Positions 43,033-54,160 are shown, counted from the stretch's first letter. The stretch is DNA of 64,000 nt from Glaciihabitans tibetensis (GCF_003003265.1 NZ_PVTL01000010.1:43311-107310), one strand, 5' to 3'. Program-made: numbers and translations. Notes: generated by a model from the letters alone, not told the origin.

Positions 43033-43866
43033 GTGTTCATCACCGAGATCGTGAAAAGCAGGGGCCACCTGCTCACCGCCACCGACCGCAAGCTCGTTGG
43101 CGTGCTGCGGTCGCACCCGGCCGAGGCGGCGTTTTGGTTCGCGAACGACCTGACCGCGCCTCTCGGGTTGCATCAGTCTGCTGCCACCCGGCTTGCCCAA
43201 CGGCTGGGTTTCGCGGGGTATCCGCAGCTGAGAGACGCCCTCCGCCAGGACTACCTCGCCGGCAACGGACCGTCGCAGCGCCTGAAGGGACGACTCGACC
43301 AGCATCCACTCGACGAGGTACTGCGCTCGTTTGTCGACGACGAGGTCGAGGCTCTGCGCGCCCTGCCCCAGCATGTCTCGCAGGACGAACTCGATGATCT
43401 CGCCGGGCGTGTGCTCGCGGCATCCACCGTCTACCTGTTTGGGCAAGGAAACGCGACCGTCCTCGTCGACCAGCTGACGCGCCGCCTGCAACGATTCGGG
43501 GTGCGGCCGGTCGCCCTCGTGGGCTCGCGCCGCGACATCGCCGAAGCCGTCACCTCGATCGGCCCCGACGACCTGCTCGTGGTGTTTGCGTTCCGCCGGG
43601 CGCCTTCCGTGCTCGGGGCGGTGCTCGACCTGGCGAACGCGGAAGGCGTGCACAGCGTCCTCATCACCGACACTCTTCTCTCCCTGCAGCCGAGCCCGTC
43701 CGCGATCATCGCGGCACCCCGCGGCGGCACCGACGCCTTTCTCTCACTGACGGTGCCGATGGCCATCAGTAACGCCCTCGTTCTGACCATCGCGCAGGGC
43801 GCCCCAGAACACGCCGTGCGGTCGCTCGACCGTCTTGGCGCAGTGCTTGACACCTTCGACGCCTGA
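43033..43866 (+). CDS. RpiR/MurR-family regulator with SIS domain
   Basis: A 277-residue protein from a GTG start. The N-terminal helix-turn-helix (residues 1-75) includes H-Q-S-A-A-T-R-L-A-Q-R-L-G-F-A-G-Y-P-Q-L-R. The C-terminal SIS domain (residues 115-260) has V-Y-L-F-G-Q-G-N-A and L-L-V-V-F-A-F-R-R-A. SIS domains in this family bind phosphosugars. It leads the cluster of an iron-type ABC importer and a phosphatase, 35 bp from the binding-protein gene. Confidence 0.9.
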   Translation: MFITEIVKSRGHLLTATDRKLVGVLRSHPAEAAFWFANDLTAPLGLHQSAATRLAQRLGFAGYPQLRDALRQDYLAGNGPSQRLKGRLDQHPLDEVLRSFVDDEVEALRALPQHVSQDELDDLAGRVLAASTVYLFGQGNATVLVDQLTRRLQRFGVRPVALVGSRRDIAEAVTSIGPDDLLVVFAFRRAPSVLGAVLDLANAEGVHSVLITDTLLSLQPSPSAIIAAPRGGTDAFLSLTVPMAISNALVLTIAQGAPEHAVRSLDRLGAVLDTFDA

Positions 43867-43901
43867 TTACCCCGTTGCATCCCCCTAAAAGGAGAATCAC
43901 C

Positions 43902-45071
43902 ATGTTTAGACGCCCCATGCCCACCCGGCTGCGCAGCGCCCTTGTGGTCGCCGCAGCGTTCCCCTTGCTCGTTGGGCTCGCCGCGTGCGCTCCCGCCGCA
44001 GAGGCGGAAGATGCCGTGGATTACAGCGCACTCAGCCACGATGAGCTGGTTGAGCTTGCGACCGAAGAGGGCGAGGTCTCGGTGTATGCGTTCACCAGCC
44101 GGATCGCGACCGTCGAGGAAGCGTTCGAAGCCGAGTACCCGGGCATCGACGTGGTCGCCACCGACATCTCGTCCACCGAGCTGATCACCCGCCTCGCCAG
44201 CGAGCACGCCGCCGGCAGCGCCACCGCCGACGTCGCCTATGTGTCCGATGCGCCGGTCGTGGTGACCGAGCTGCTCGCCGACGGAGTGCTGGAGGCGTAC
44301 CTGCCGCCGCGCATGGAGGATGTTCTCCCCGCCGAGTACCAGACCCCGCTTGTCGCCAACCGCCTGTCGACGAAGGTGCTCATGTACAACGAGGAGGCGT
44401 ACCCCGACGGCTCGCCCGTCTCCAACCTGTGGGAGCTCACCGAGGCTGAGTGGGCGGGCAAGGTTGTGCTCGTCGACCCGAACGTGCGCGGCGACTACCT
44501 TGACCTGGTCACCGAAATGTCCCTGCGCGCGGATGACATGGCTGCCGCCTACGAGGAGCACTTCGGCACGCCGATCGAACTGGCCGATGGCGTCGAGGAC
44601 GCCGGACTGCAGTTCGTCAGCGACCTGTATGCGAACGACGCGGTGCTCGTCGACGACACCGACACCGTGAACGCTGCGATTGGCGCTCTGGGGCAATCCG
44701 CCCCGCCCGTGGGATTCACCTCGTACTCCGACCGCCGCGACAACGAAGATGAGGGTTGGGCGCTGCAGGTCGCCTCCGGCGTCGCGCCGTCGCCCGGGAT
44801 CGTCTTCCCGGCCATGCTCGGTCTCACCGCGAACGCCGAGAACCCCGCTGCGGCGCGACTGCTCATCGACTTCATGATGGGCGACGATACCGAGACGGGT
44901 GGCGCGGGCTTCGAACCGTTCTACGTGGCCGGCGACTACCCGACCCGCACCGATGTTGTCGCGCCGGAAGACGCCCTGCCGCTCGAGGAACTGGCCGCCT
45001 GGATCATCGACGCCGAGGCATCCGCCGAGCGTCGTGACGCCGTGGCCGACTTCCTGTTGACGATCCAGTAG
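43902..45071 (+). CDS. ABC binding lipoprotein, Fe3+/AfuA-type fold
   Basis: A 389-residue protein from ATG 43902 with AAAAGGAG upstream. A lipobox (L-A-A-C, Cys near residue 28) ends the signal. The mature part has E-V-S-V-Y-A-F-T-S-R near residue 58, V-L-M-Y-N-E-E-A-Y-P near 167 and L-V-D-P-N-V-R-G-D near 197, the pattern of family-1 ferric/AfuA-type binding proteins. The Tyr pair of true ferric binders is not evident. An RpiR regulator and a phosphatase alongside make a phosphorylated organic ligand likely. Confidence 0.88.
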   Translation: MFRRPMPTRLRSALVVAAAFPLLVGLAACAPAAEAEDAVDYSALSHDELVELATEEGEVSVYAFTSRIATVEEAFEAEYPGIDVVATDISSTELITRLASEHAAGSATADVAYVSDAPVVVTELLADGVLEAYLPPRMEDVLPAEYQTPLVANRLSTKVLMYNEEAYPDGSPVSNLWELTEAEWAGKVVLVDPNVRGDYLDLVTEMSLRADDMAAAYEEHFGTPIELADGVEDAGLQFVSDLYANDAVLVDDTDTVNAAIGALGQSAPPVGFTSYSDRRDNEDEGWALQVASGVAPSPGIVFPAMLGLTANAENPAAARLLIDFMMGDDTETGGAGFEPFYVAGDYPTRTDVVAPEDALPLEELAAWIIDAEASAERRDAVADFLLTIQ

Positions 45072-45083
45072 ACCGGCCGAGCA

Positions 45084-46811
45084 ATGAGACGAGTTTCCGC
45101 GGGTATCCGCCGCCCGACTACCTGGCTCGCCGTGGCCGTGCTGGCGGTGCTCGTGGTGCTCGTCGCGCTGCCCCTGCAAGGGCTCGTCGCCGCAACGCTC
45201 CGGCCCGACGCCATCGGCTCCTGGACAGACGTGCTGGCGAGCCCGCTCTCGGCCAACCTGTTCTGGGAGCCGCTGCGCAACTCGCTGGTGGTGGGCCTCG
45301 CCACCGGACTGATCGCCAGCCTGCTCGGTGCGTTTCTCGCCTGGGTGGTGGTGATGAGCGACGTCCCCGGGCGACGCGTGATCGGTGTGCTGGCGACCAT
45401 CCCGTTCGCCCTCCCGAGCTTCGCCATCGCGCTGGCCTGGGAAAGCGTCTTCCGCAACGAGCGGCTCGGCGGTAACCCGGGGGTGCTGGCGAGCCTCGGC
45501 ATCGCCGTACCGGACATCCTGTCGTGGGGAATGGTTCCGATCACACTGACGCTGGTGGCCCACTACTACTCGCTGTCGTTCGTTGTCGTCGCCGCGGCGC
45601 TGTCCAACGTGGGCGGCGACCTCCTCGCCGCCGCGGAGCTCACCGGCGCCTCCCGGATGCGCATCGCCGGTCGCATCGCGTTGCCCGTGGTGGCGCCGGC
45701 GATCCTCTCCGGGTTTCTCCTCGCGTTCGCCGAGGGAGTGAGCAACTTCGCCGTGCCCGCGCTGTTGGGCCTGCCCGTGCGATTCCAGACCCTGAGCACG
45801 CGGCTCTACGGGTCGATCTCCACGGGGGACACGGAACGCGGTTACGTGCTCTCGATCCTGCTGGTCGTCATCGCCGCCCTGGTGCTCTGGGTGGGCAATC
45901 GGTTTACCGCCGGCAAGTCGTTCGCGACCATCACGGGTAAGAGTTCGCGGCCGCGGCGGGCCAACACCGGGCCCTGGAAATGGGTGCTCTTCGCTCTCAG
46001 CGTCGCGCTCGTGACGGCGACGACGATCGTGCCGGGCATCGTCCTCGCGGTGAGCACCGTTCTGCGCCGCACCAACAGCTTCGAGGCCGGGCTCACGCTG
46101 CACTATTGGATCGGCGAATCTGACCCGTCGATCGCGCAGGGCATGCGCGGGGTTCTCCGCGACCCCATCGCCCTCGACGCGCTGGTCTCGACCGTGGCGC
46201 TCGGGTTCGCTGTCGCGCTCGGGGCGACGCTCGTGGGTCTGGTGGGAGCATACGTCGTGGGGCGGTTGAAGCGGGCGCGCGTGGTCGGCGGATCGATCAG
46301 CCTGCTGAGCTACGTGCCGTTCCTGATTCCGGGGATCGCCTTCGGCGCCGCCTTCATCGCCCAGTTCGGGGCACCGATCGGTCCGCTTCCCTCGCTCTAC
46401 GGAACCTTCGCGATCCTCGTGATCGCCGGAATCGCCGCCAGTCTGCCGTTTGCCTTCCAGACCTCGCGCTCGGCGCTCGGGCAGGTCTCCGGGGATCTGG
46501 AAGAGGCCGCGGTGATCGCCGGAGCGGGAACCGCCCGGCGCCTGCGCCGCATCGTCTTCCCGCTCGCCTCACGCGGCATCGTCAGCGGCGGCATCCTCGT
46601 CTTCGTCACCATGGTGCGCGACCTGTCGCTCGTGGTACTGCTCGTCACCCCGGCTACTCCGCTGCTGTCGGTGATGACCTATCGCTACGCGTCGGAGGGC
46701 TTCACACAGTCCGCCAATGCCATCACCCTCGTGATCGCGATCGTTTCGGTCGCGGCCACCCTTCTCGCCCGACGCCTCCAGGGTGCCGGGCAGCCCTGGA
46801 GCAACGCATGA
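45084..46811 (+). CDS. Fused-permease ABC subunit (FbpB/AfuB type)
   Basis: A 575-residue protein with about 12 helices in two permease halves. Each half carries an EAA loop: A-E-L-T-G-A-S-R-M-R-I-A near residue 185 and A-V-I-A-G-A-G-T-A-R-R-L near 475. It starts 12 bp after the binding-protein gene and overlaps the ATPase start by 4 bp. It forms the whole pore of this importer. Confidence 0.92.
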   Translation: MRRVSAGIRRPTTWLAVAVLAVLVVLVALPLQGLVAATLRPDAIGSWTDVLASPLSANLFWEPLRNSLVVGLATGLIASLLGAFLAWVVVMSDVPGRRVIGVLATIPFALPSFAIALAWESVFRNERLGGNPGVLASLGIAVPDILSWGMVPITLTLVAHYYSLSFVVVAAALSNVGGDLLAAAELTGASRMRIAGRIALPVVAPAILSGFLLAFAEGVSNFAVPALLGLPVRFQTLSTRLYGSISTGDTERGYVLSILLVVIAALVLWVGNRFTAGKSFATITGKSSRPRRANTGPWKWVLFALSVALVTATTIVPGIVLAVSTVLRRTNSFEAGLTLHYWIGESDPSIAQGMRGVLRDPIALDALVSTVALGFAVALGATLVGLVGAYVVGRLKRARVVGGSISLLSYVPFLIPGIAFGAAFIAQFGAPIGPLPSLYGTFAILVIAGIAASLPFAFQTSRSALGQVSGDLEEAAVIAGAGTARRLRRIVFPLASRGIVSGGILVFVTMVRDLSLVVLLVTPATPLLSVMTYRYASEGFTQSANAITLVIAIVSVAATLLARRLQGAGQPWSNA

Positions 46812-47863
46812 CCGCCATCACCCTCGACCGACTCGGCAAAGACTTCGGCGGCAGTACCGCGCTGCACGAAGTAAGCCTCGAGTTCCCCTCCGGCGCCTTC
46901 GTGGTGCTGCTCGGCCCCTCCGGCTGCGGCAAAACCACAACGCTCCGGATGCTCGCCGGACTCGAGGAACCGACGCGCGGCCGCATCCGTTTCGGCGACC
47001 GCGTGGTGGCCAACGGCGACACCGGGGAGTCTGTGCCCGCGGAGAAACGCGGTCTCGGAATGGTGTTTCAGAGCTACGCGCTGTGGCCGCACATGAGCGT
47101 GCGCACCAACATCGACTGGCCACTTCGGGTTGCCCGGTGGAGTGCGGCCGACCGCCAGGCGCGGGTGACGGAGGTGCTGGCGATGCTCGGCATCACCGCG
47201 CTCGCCGACCGCTACCCGGCCGAAATTTCGGGCGGGCAGCAACAACGCGTCGCCATCGCCCGCACGATCGCCGCGCGCCCGCAGGTGCTGCTCTTCGATG
47301 AGCCACTGTCCAACCTCGACGCTCGCCTGCGAGTCGACACCCGCGCCGAGCTCGCGCAGGTGCACCGCGCCACGGGCGGAACGAGCGTCTACGTCACCCA
47401 TGACCAGGTGGAAGCGCTCGCGCTGGCCACCCACATCGCCGTGATGCGCGACGGCCGGGTGGAACAGTTTGGACCGCCCGCCGAACTGCTGGAGCACCCC
47501 GCGACCGCGTTTGTCGCGTCGTTCCTCGGCACACCGCCCGCGGTTTTGCTCGCGGGCGAGGCGAGCGGCGGCTGGCTCCGACGCTCGGGGGCGGAGCTGA
47601 CGGTCGCGTCCGGTGAGGGGCGGCCGTTGAAGGCGATGTACCGCCCCCAGGACGTGGGGCTCGGGCCGAGCGGATGCCTGCAATTCGATGTTGTCGAGTG
47701 CACTCCACTTGCCGGGCGCTACGTTGTCTCGGGCCTGAGCGACGGCGACCGGGTGTCGATCATCACCGAAACCCCGGTTGCGGCGGGCACCTCGTCACGG
47801 CTGATCCTGCCCGAGACTCCCGCGGCGCTCTTCGGGGCGGACGATACGCGGGTGACCGCGTGA
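46808..47863 (+). CDS. ABC transporter ATPase (FbpC/AfuC type)
   Basis: A 351-residue ATPase. Walker A is G-P-S-G-C-G-K-T-T near residue 38, the signature I-S-G-G-Q-Q-Q-R-V near 139, Walker B V-L-L-F-D-E-P-L-S near 160. A TOBE domain follows. The start overlaps the permease stop (ATGA) and the stop overlaps the phosphatase GTG, so translation is coupled through the whole run. Confidence 0.93.
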   Translation: MTAITLDRLGKDFGGSTALHEVSLEFPSGAFVVLLGPSGCGKTTTLRMLAGLEEPTRGRIRFGDRVVANGDTGESVPAEKRGLGMVFQSYALWPHMSVRTNIDWPLRVARWSAADRQARVTEVLAMLGITALADRYPAEISGGQQQRVAIARTIAARPQVLLFDEPLSNLDARLRVDTRAELAQVHRATGGTSVYVTHDQVEALALATHIAVMRDGRVEQFGPPAELLEHPATAFVASFLGTPPAVLLAGEASGGWLRRSGAELTVASGEGRPLKAMYRPQDVGLGPSGCLQFDVVECTPLAGRYVVSGLSDGDRVSIITETPVAAGTSSRLILPETPAALFGADDTRVTA

Positions 47864-48420
47864 CGACCCTGCTTCTCGTTCGGCATGGACCGACCGACTG
47901 GACCGGCGAGAAGCGACTTCAGGGCCGCACCGACATCGACCTGTCGGATTCGGGACGCGTCAGCACCGTCGCGCTGGCTCCGATCATCGCCGCGTGGCAT
48001 CCGCTCACCCTCATCGTCTCCCCGCTCTCCCGCACCCGCACGACGGCGGCGATGCTGACGGGGCTCGAGGTCATCGTCGACGACCGGTGGGCCGAGGCGG
48101 GGCTGGGGGAGTGGGAGGGCCGTCGCGCGGACGAGATCGGCGCTGACTACGTACGGTGGCGCGCAGGAACGCTGCTTCCGCCGGGCGCGGAGGCGACGGC
48201 TGCCGTGACAGAACGGGTGACTGCCGCCGTGTTGTCCGCGGCGACTCAGCCGGGCCCGGTGCTGATTGTGACCCACGGCGGCACCATCCGGTCGGTGCTG
48301 GCGAACTTCGTGGGGCTCACCGCCGACCGCCTGGAGCCGGTGGGTGCGCCCAGCCTCACGGTGCTCGACGTTGAGGCCGCGGGCACCGCGCGCCTCCGCC
48401 ACTACAACCTGCTCGCCTGA
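47860..48420 (+). CDS. Histidine phosphatase (phosphoglycerate mutase-like)
   Basis: A 186-residue enzyme starting with a GTG that overlaps the ATPase stop. The phosphohistidine motif is L-L-V-R-H-G-P-T-D near residue 6, the acid in G-L-G-E-W-E-G near 79 and the second His in V-T-H-G-G near 142. It is a co-translated partner of the ABC importer and probably removes phosphate from the imported compound. The stop codon lies within an 18-bp repeat. Confidence 0.9.
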   Translation: MTTLLLVRHGPTDWTGEKRLQGRTDIDLSDSGRVSTVALAPIIAAWHPLTLIVSPLSRTRTTAAMLTGLEVIVDDRWAEAGLGEWEGRRADEIGADYVRWRAGTLLPPGAEATAAVTERVTAAVLSAATQPGPVLIVTHGGTIRSVLANFVGLTADRLEPVGAPSLTVLDVEAAGTARLRHYNLLA

Positions 48421-48456
48421 GGCGACCTGCTCGCCTGAGGCGACCTGCTCGCCTGA
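48408..48456. repeat. Three 18-bp tandem repeats at the phosphatase stop codon
   Basis: The 13-bp core CCTGCTCGCCTGA repeats at 48408, 48426 and 48444 with GGCGA between. Each TCGCC-TGA-GGCGA can form a short hairpin. The first copy contains the stop codon of the phosphatase gene. Confidence 0.85.
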
Positions 48457-48472
48457 AGCGTAATCTGACTGT

Positions 48473-48497
48473 TTGCACTTTGGCGCTAAAAGTGTAA
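48473..48497. promoter_or_regulatory. TetR operator upstream of the exporter operon
   Basis: TTGCACTTT-N7-AAAGTGTAA, a 9-bp inverted repeat with one mismatch, 11 bp before the GTG start of the TetR gene. A further GCACTT copy follows. Confidence 0.65.
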
Positions 48498-48508
48498 GGT
48501 TGCACTTC

Positions 48509-50799
<2,291 letters not shown>

Positions 50800-50830
50800 C
50801 TCCGACTCCCCGCAACTGCTCCACAACCTG

Positions 50831-50867
50831 AGCGCCCGGCCACCCGTTGGCCGGGCGCTTTGTTCTT
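50831..50867 (+). terminator. Rho-independent terminator after the exporter
   Basis: AGCGCCCGGCC (50831-50841) and GGCCGGGCGCT (50849-50859) form a perfect 11-bp stem with a 7-nt loop, followed by TTTGTTCTT. Confidence 0.9.
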
Positions 50868-50963
50868 CCTCTGCGGTGGCTGGGGCATAAGTCCACCTCA
50901 CGAACACCCTGGTCATCCTCCCGGGCGACGCGCGTGACGCGTGAACGGTGGTGAAGTCTCAAC

Positions 50964-51605
50964 ATGATGCCTTACGCCCTTGCGGCCACCCCCACCCCCA
51001 CCCGCATTCGCACGTCTGTGCTTCATGCCGTCAGCATCGCGCTGGTTGGCGGGCTTGTCCTCGGAGGTCTCACAAGCTTTTTGCAAGCATCTCTGCCCGC
51101 GTCCCTCAGTTCGTTCGCGAATTCGTCCGGTGGTTGGTCCATGCTCGTCTTCGCGCTCGTCCGTCTCGGCGGTGCACGTCCACCCTTGGCGTCGTTACTC
51201 GGACTGTTGTCGTTCTGGGCCCTGCTTGAGGGTTACGACCTAGTCACCGCGTGGCGCGGGTTCGGATACTCTCCGCCGTTCAGTGATGTGTTCTGGCTGC
51301 TGGCTGTTGCCGCTGGACCGATCCTCGGGGGATCGGCCGCTCTCACCCTGCACGGCCGCGGGGCAGCGCGAGTTCTTGGGGTTGCGCCCCTCTCCGGCGT
51401 ACTGATTGGCGAAGGTGTCTGGGCTCTCGGCGCCGTCGCTGACTCGACGAGTCCCATCTATTGGTGGGTCGAGATTGTTCTCGGCGTCGTATTTCTGCTG
51501 CTCGCGATCGTGCGCGTTCGCCCCCATCGCCGTTATGCCGTCTCCGTTCTTGTCCTCACCGCGCTCGCTGCCGTCACTTTCTTCGCGGTCTATTCGCTGT
51601 TCTGA
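50964..51605 (+). CDS. Multi-helix membrane protein (DUF6518-like)
   Basis: A 213-residue membrane protein with about six helices. Notable segments are S-S-G-G-W-S-M-L-V-F-A-L-V near residue 54, F-W-A-L-L-E-G-Y-D near 84 and S-P-I-Y-W-W-V-E near 165. This resembles DUF6518-type actinobacterial membrane proteins, from memory. The adjacent Mets at 1-2 leave the start certain to within a codon. Function unknown. Confidence 0.75.
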   Translation: MMPYALAATPTPTRIRTSVLHAVSIALVGGLVLGGLTSFLQASLPASLSSFANSSGGWSMLVFALVRLGGARPPLASLLGLLSFWALLEGYDLVTAWRGFGYSPPFSDVFWLLAVAAGPILGGSAALTLHGRGAARVLGVAPLSGVLIGEGVWALGAVADSTSPIYWWVEIVLGVVFLLLAIVRVRPHRRYAVSVLVLTALAAVTFFAVYSLF

Positions 51606-51687
51606 GCCGGCTGGAGCACACGCGTTGCTCCCCTCCGGACCACTTCCTCTTGGCGTGTCCGCAAGAGTGTGCCTACAATCACCACAT

Positions 51688-51703
51688 TCGAATATACGTT
51701 CGA
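51688..51703. promoter_or_regulatory. LexA (SOS) box
   Basis: TCGAAT-ATAC-GTTCGA differs by one base from the actinobacterial LexA consensus TCGAAC-N4-GTTCGA. It abuts the ribosome site of the next gene, where LexA would block transcription. Confidence 0.75.
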
Positions 51704-51718
51704 GGAGGAGGTTGCACC

Positions 51719-51985
51719 ATGACACGCGTACGCGAAGCGATTGCGCTCTGGCTCGACGACGACGGCCATCCGCGCCGCCTGGTCTGGGATGGCCGCCGGT
51801 ACCGGGTAAGTGACCAGCCCACACGGTTGTCCGATTTTGTCGACGAGCGCATCACGCACCCGGTGGCCTCGCCACCGCTGGGATGGCGGTTTCAGGGTAC
51901 AGACGACGACAGACAGACCCGGGTCTTCGATGTTATGTACGACGACCAGCGTGGTCAGTGGATCCTGGTCGGCACCTACGCCTGA
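51719..51985 (+). CDS. DUF6504 protein, likely SOS-regulated
   Basis: An 88-residue protein with a very strong GAGGAGGAGG site. It reads A-L-W-L-D-D-D-G-H-P-R-R-L-V-W-D-G-R-R-Y-R-V near the start and D-V-M-Y-D-D-Q-R-G-Q-W-I-L near the end, the DUF6504 pattern. Relatives often lie beside ImuB/DnaE2 mutasome genes. A LexA box 16 bp upstream supports a DNA-damage role, but no other mutasome gene is in the window. Confidence 0.8.
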   Translation: MTRVREAIALWLDDDGHPRRLVWDGRRYRVSDQPTRLSDFVDERITHPVASPPLGWRFQGTDDDRQTRVFDVMYDDQRGQWILVGTYA

Positions 51986-52115
51986 CGGATCGGTGCCGTC
52001 CTCACGCTGCGGCGCGTAATCTTCCTCGTCGGGATCGGCGGGTGACAGCGCCTCGACGCCAGTGCCGCGGCGCAAGAGGCTGCCGCTCTGCCGCGGCTGC
52101 TGGCATGCTGGCCCG

Positions 52116-52616
52116 ATGGTTCACCAGCCGCTGGAAAAGCACGAGGTCGCGGAGCGACTCAAGGAACGCATCTACGTGACGTTCACGGCGCTCGCGGTGG
52201 TGCTCGCGCTGGCGTCCCATGGCCATCCGACGGCGATCCGTTCGCTTGCGACTCTCGTTGTCGCGGTCATCGCCACCCTGCTCGCCGTGTTCACCGCGGA
52301 GTTGCTCGCACGGATGACGGTCAACGAGCGATTGCTGTCGCGGGACGAGATGCGGCACATCCTTGGGGTGAGCGTCGGGGCCATCGGGGCCATCACGCTT
52401 CCCGCGATCTTTCTACTGATCAGCGCGCTTGGCGGCTGGTCGACCGACGCTGCGTTGCGGGCCTCCGCGTTCGCCCTCGTCGCCGCGCTCGCGGTCAACG
52501 GCTACGTTGCGGTGCGTCGTGCACGCCTGCCCGCGTGGCAGCGCGCTGTCGCCCTTCTGGCCGAGGCGGTACTCGGGCTTGCCGTCATCGGCCTCGAAAT
52601 CCTCGTGCACCGCTGA
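52116..52616 (+). CDS. Four-helix membrane protein of unknown function
   Basis: A 166-residue protein starting M-V-H-Q-P-L-E-K-H-E-V-A-E-R-L-K-E-R-I. Helices occur near residues 20-35, 45-65, 88-110 and 115-160. R-D-E-M-R-H-I-L-G-V lies in the loop after helix 2. No known family was recognised with certainty. No ribosome site is clear; an upstream in-frame start at 52062 is an alternative. Confidence 0.65.
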   Translation: MVHQPLEKHEVAERLKERIYVTFTALAVVLALASHGHPTAIRSLATLVVAVIATLLAVFTAELLARMTVNERLLSRDEMRHILGVSVGAIGAITLPAIFLLISALGGWSTDAALRASAFALVAALAVNGYVAVRRARLPAWQRAVALLAEAVLGLAVIGLEILVHR

Positions 52617-52796
52617 CCCCGCGGGGTGCGGAGTCCCGCACAGATGGGGAACGTTCACCCGTTCGGCACCCCTTCGTCATTGCGGCACGCTGAGTGGTTC
52701 GGCTGTGCTTGGTGATGCCGCGATCGCGCGCGTCGTCGGCGATCGACTGTGGCGCGACATCCGCCGTCTGAATCGACTCGAGAAAAGGGAAGATAC

Positions 52797-53618
52797 ATGC
52801 CGTACATCACCACCACCGATGGAACCGAGATTTACTACACCGAGCAGGGCACCGGCCAGCCCGTGCTGCTGAGCCATGGTTGGCCGTTGAGTTCAGACGC
52901 CTGGCAGGTGGAGCTGAAGCTGCTTGCGGATGCCGGGTACCGGGCGATCGCGCACGACCGCCGTGGTCACGGCCGCTCGTCGAAGACCTACACGGGCAAC
53001 GACATGGACACCTACGCCGCGGACGTCGCCGAGCTCGTCGAGGCACTCGACCTGCACGATCTCGTCGTCGTCGGACACTCCACCGGGGGTGGCGAGGTCG
53101 TGCGTTATGCCGCGCAGCACGGCGTCGGCCGGGTGGTCAAGGTCATCACCGCCGGCGCCGTTCCTCCGCTGATGGTGAAGACGGATGCCAACCCTGACGG
53201 CCTGCCGATCGAGGCCTTCGACGGCATCCGCGCGGGCGTGCTCGCGGATGCCTCGCAGTTCTACCAGGACCTCAGCGAGGCGTTCTTCGGGGCGAACCGT
53301 GAGGGTTCCGCCGTGTCACAGGGAGCGAAGGATGACTTCTGGCGCCAGGGCATGCTGGTGAACCTCGCCGCGGCGTACGACTGCGTCAAGGCGTTCTCGG
53401 AGACCGACTTCACCGAGGACCTCAAGGCGCTCGACGTTCCGATCTTCATCGCCCACGGTGACGACGACCAGATCGTGCCGATCGGCGCTGCATCGTTGAA
53501 GACTGCCGAGCTGGTCAAGGACGGCACGCTGAAGGTCTACCCGGGAGCGCCGCACGGCATCTACGGCGACTACCGGGCCGAACTCGGCCAGGACATCCTG
53601 GCGTTCATCGCGAAGTAG
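52797..53618 (+). CDS. Alpha/beta hydrolase, non-heme haloperoxidase type
   Basis: A 273-residue enzyme starting M-P-Y-I-T-T-T-D-G-T with AAAAGGGAAG upstream. The oxyanion segment is S-H-G-W-P-L near residue 26, the nucleophile elbow V-V-G-H-S-T-G-G-G near 97 and the acid/His pair H-G-D-D-D-Q-I and G-A-P-H-G near 225 and 254. The pattern is that of chloroperoxidase/esterase hydrolases (perhydrolase side activity). Natural substrate unknown. Confidence 0.9.
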   Translation: MPYITTTDGTEIYYTEQGTGQPVLLSHGWPLSSDAWQVELKLLADAGYRAIAHDRRGHGRSSKTYTGNDMDTYAADVAELVEALDLHDLVVVGHSTGGGEVVRYAAQHGVGRVVKVITAGAVPPLMVKTDANPDGLPIEAFDGIRAGVLADASQFYQDLSEAFFGANREGSAVSQGAKDDFWRQGMLVNLAAAYDCVKAFSETDFTEDLKALDVPIFIAHGDDDQIVPIGAASLKTAELVKDGTLKVYPGAPHGIYGDYRAELGQDILAFIAK

Positions 53619-53764
53619 GGTCCGGGTCGTTCCGGCGGGCGCGGTGGCGATGGCTGCCGCCGCACCCGCCAGTGGCACCTGTCCGCTCGCCCGCAGGGTG
53701 TGCCAGAATGCGCGTAGGTAGCTGGTGCATACACCCTGGTACACACGAGTCTGGAGCCCTCGAC

Positions 53765-54160
53765 ATGACCGCATGGACCGAAAACGAACTCACCCGAATC
53801 GGCGGCGCCGAGGAGCTGAAGATCTCGTCCTACCGCTTCGACGGATCGCTCCGGCCCTACGTCATAATCTGGGTCGTCCGGGTCGACGACGAGCTCTACG
53901 TGCGGTCGGCGTATGGCTCGTCGAACCCGTGGTTTGTGCGGGCGACCGCGAGTGGCACCGGGCGTATTCAGGCGGACGGGATCGAGCGGGATGTCGCCTT
54001 CGCCGAACCCGCCGGCGACGTTCATGTTGCGATCGACGCGGCCTATCACGCGAAGTACGACCGCTACGGACCCGCGATCGTCGGGACCGTGGTGGGGCCC
54101 CAGACCATACCGAACACGCTGCGTTTGGTTGCCGCAGATCTGGCACGTTCTCCGCAATAG
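53765..54160 (+). CDS. DUF2255 protein
   Basis: A 131-residue protein starting M-T-A-W-T-E-N-E-L-T. It shows the DUF2255 signature: a beta core with I-S-S-Y-R-F-D-G, W-V-V-R-V-D-D-E-L-Y-V-R-S and N-P-W-F-V-R-A. The fold is like a split barrel used in flavin binding, but activity is not established. It converges on the nucleotidyltransferase gene. Confidence 0.85.
   Translation: MTAWTENELTRIGGAEELKISSYRFDGSLRPYVIIWVVRVDDELYVRSAYGSSNPWFVRATASGTGRIQADGIERDVAFAEPAGDVHVAIDAAYHAKYDRYGPAIVGTVVGPQTIPNTLRLVAADLARSPQ

Noticed and set aside
43431..46103. An 890-codon minus-strand open frame opposite the RpiR/ABC cluster
   Set aside because: Composition is rich in His, Arg, Gly and Gln as expected for antisense of GC-rich genes. 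The plus-strand genes have full family motifs.
43902..47863. Ferric iron importer annotation taken at face value
   Set aside because: The fold matches iron-type importers, but the RpiR regulator, the phosphatase and the lack of an obvious Tyr pair argue against assigning iron.
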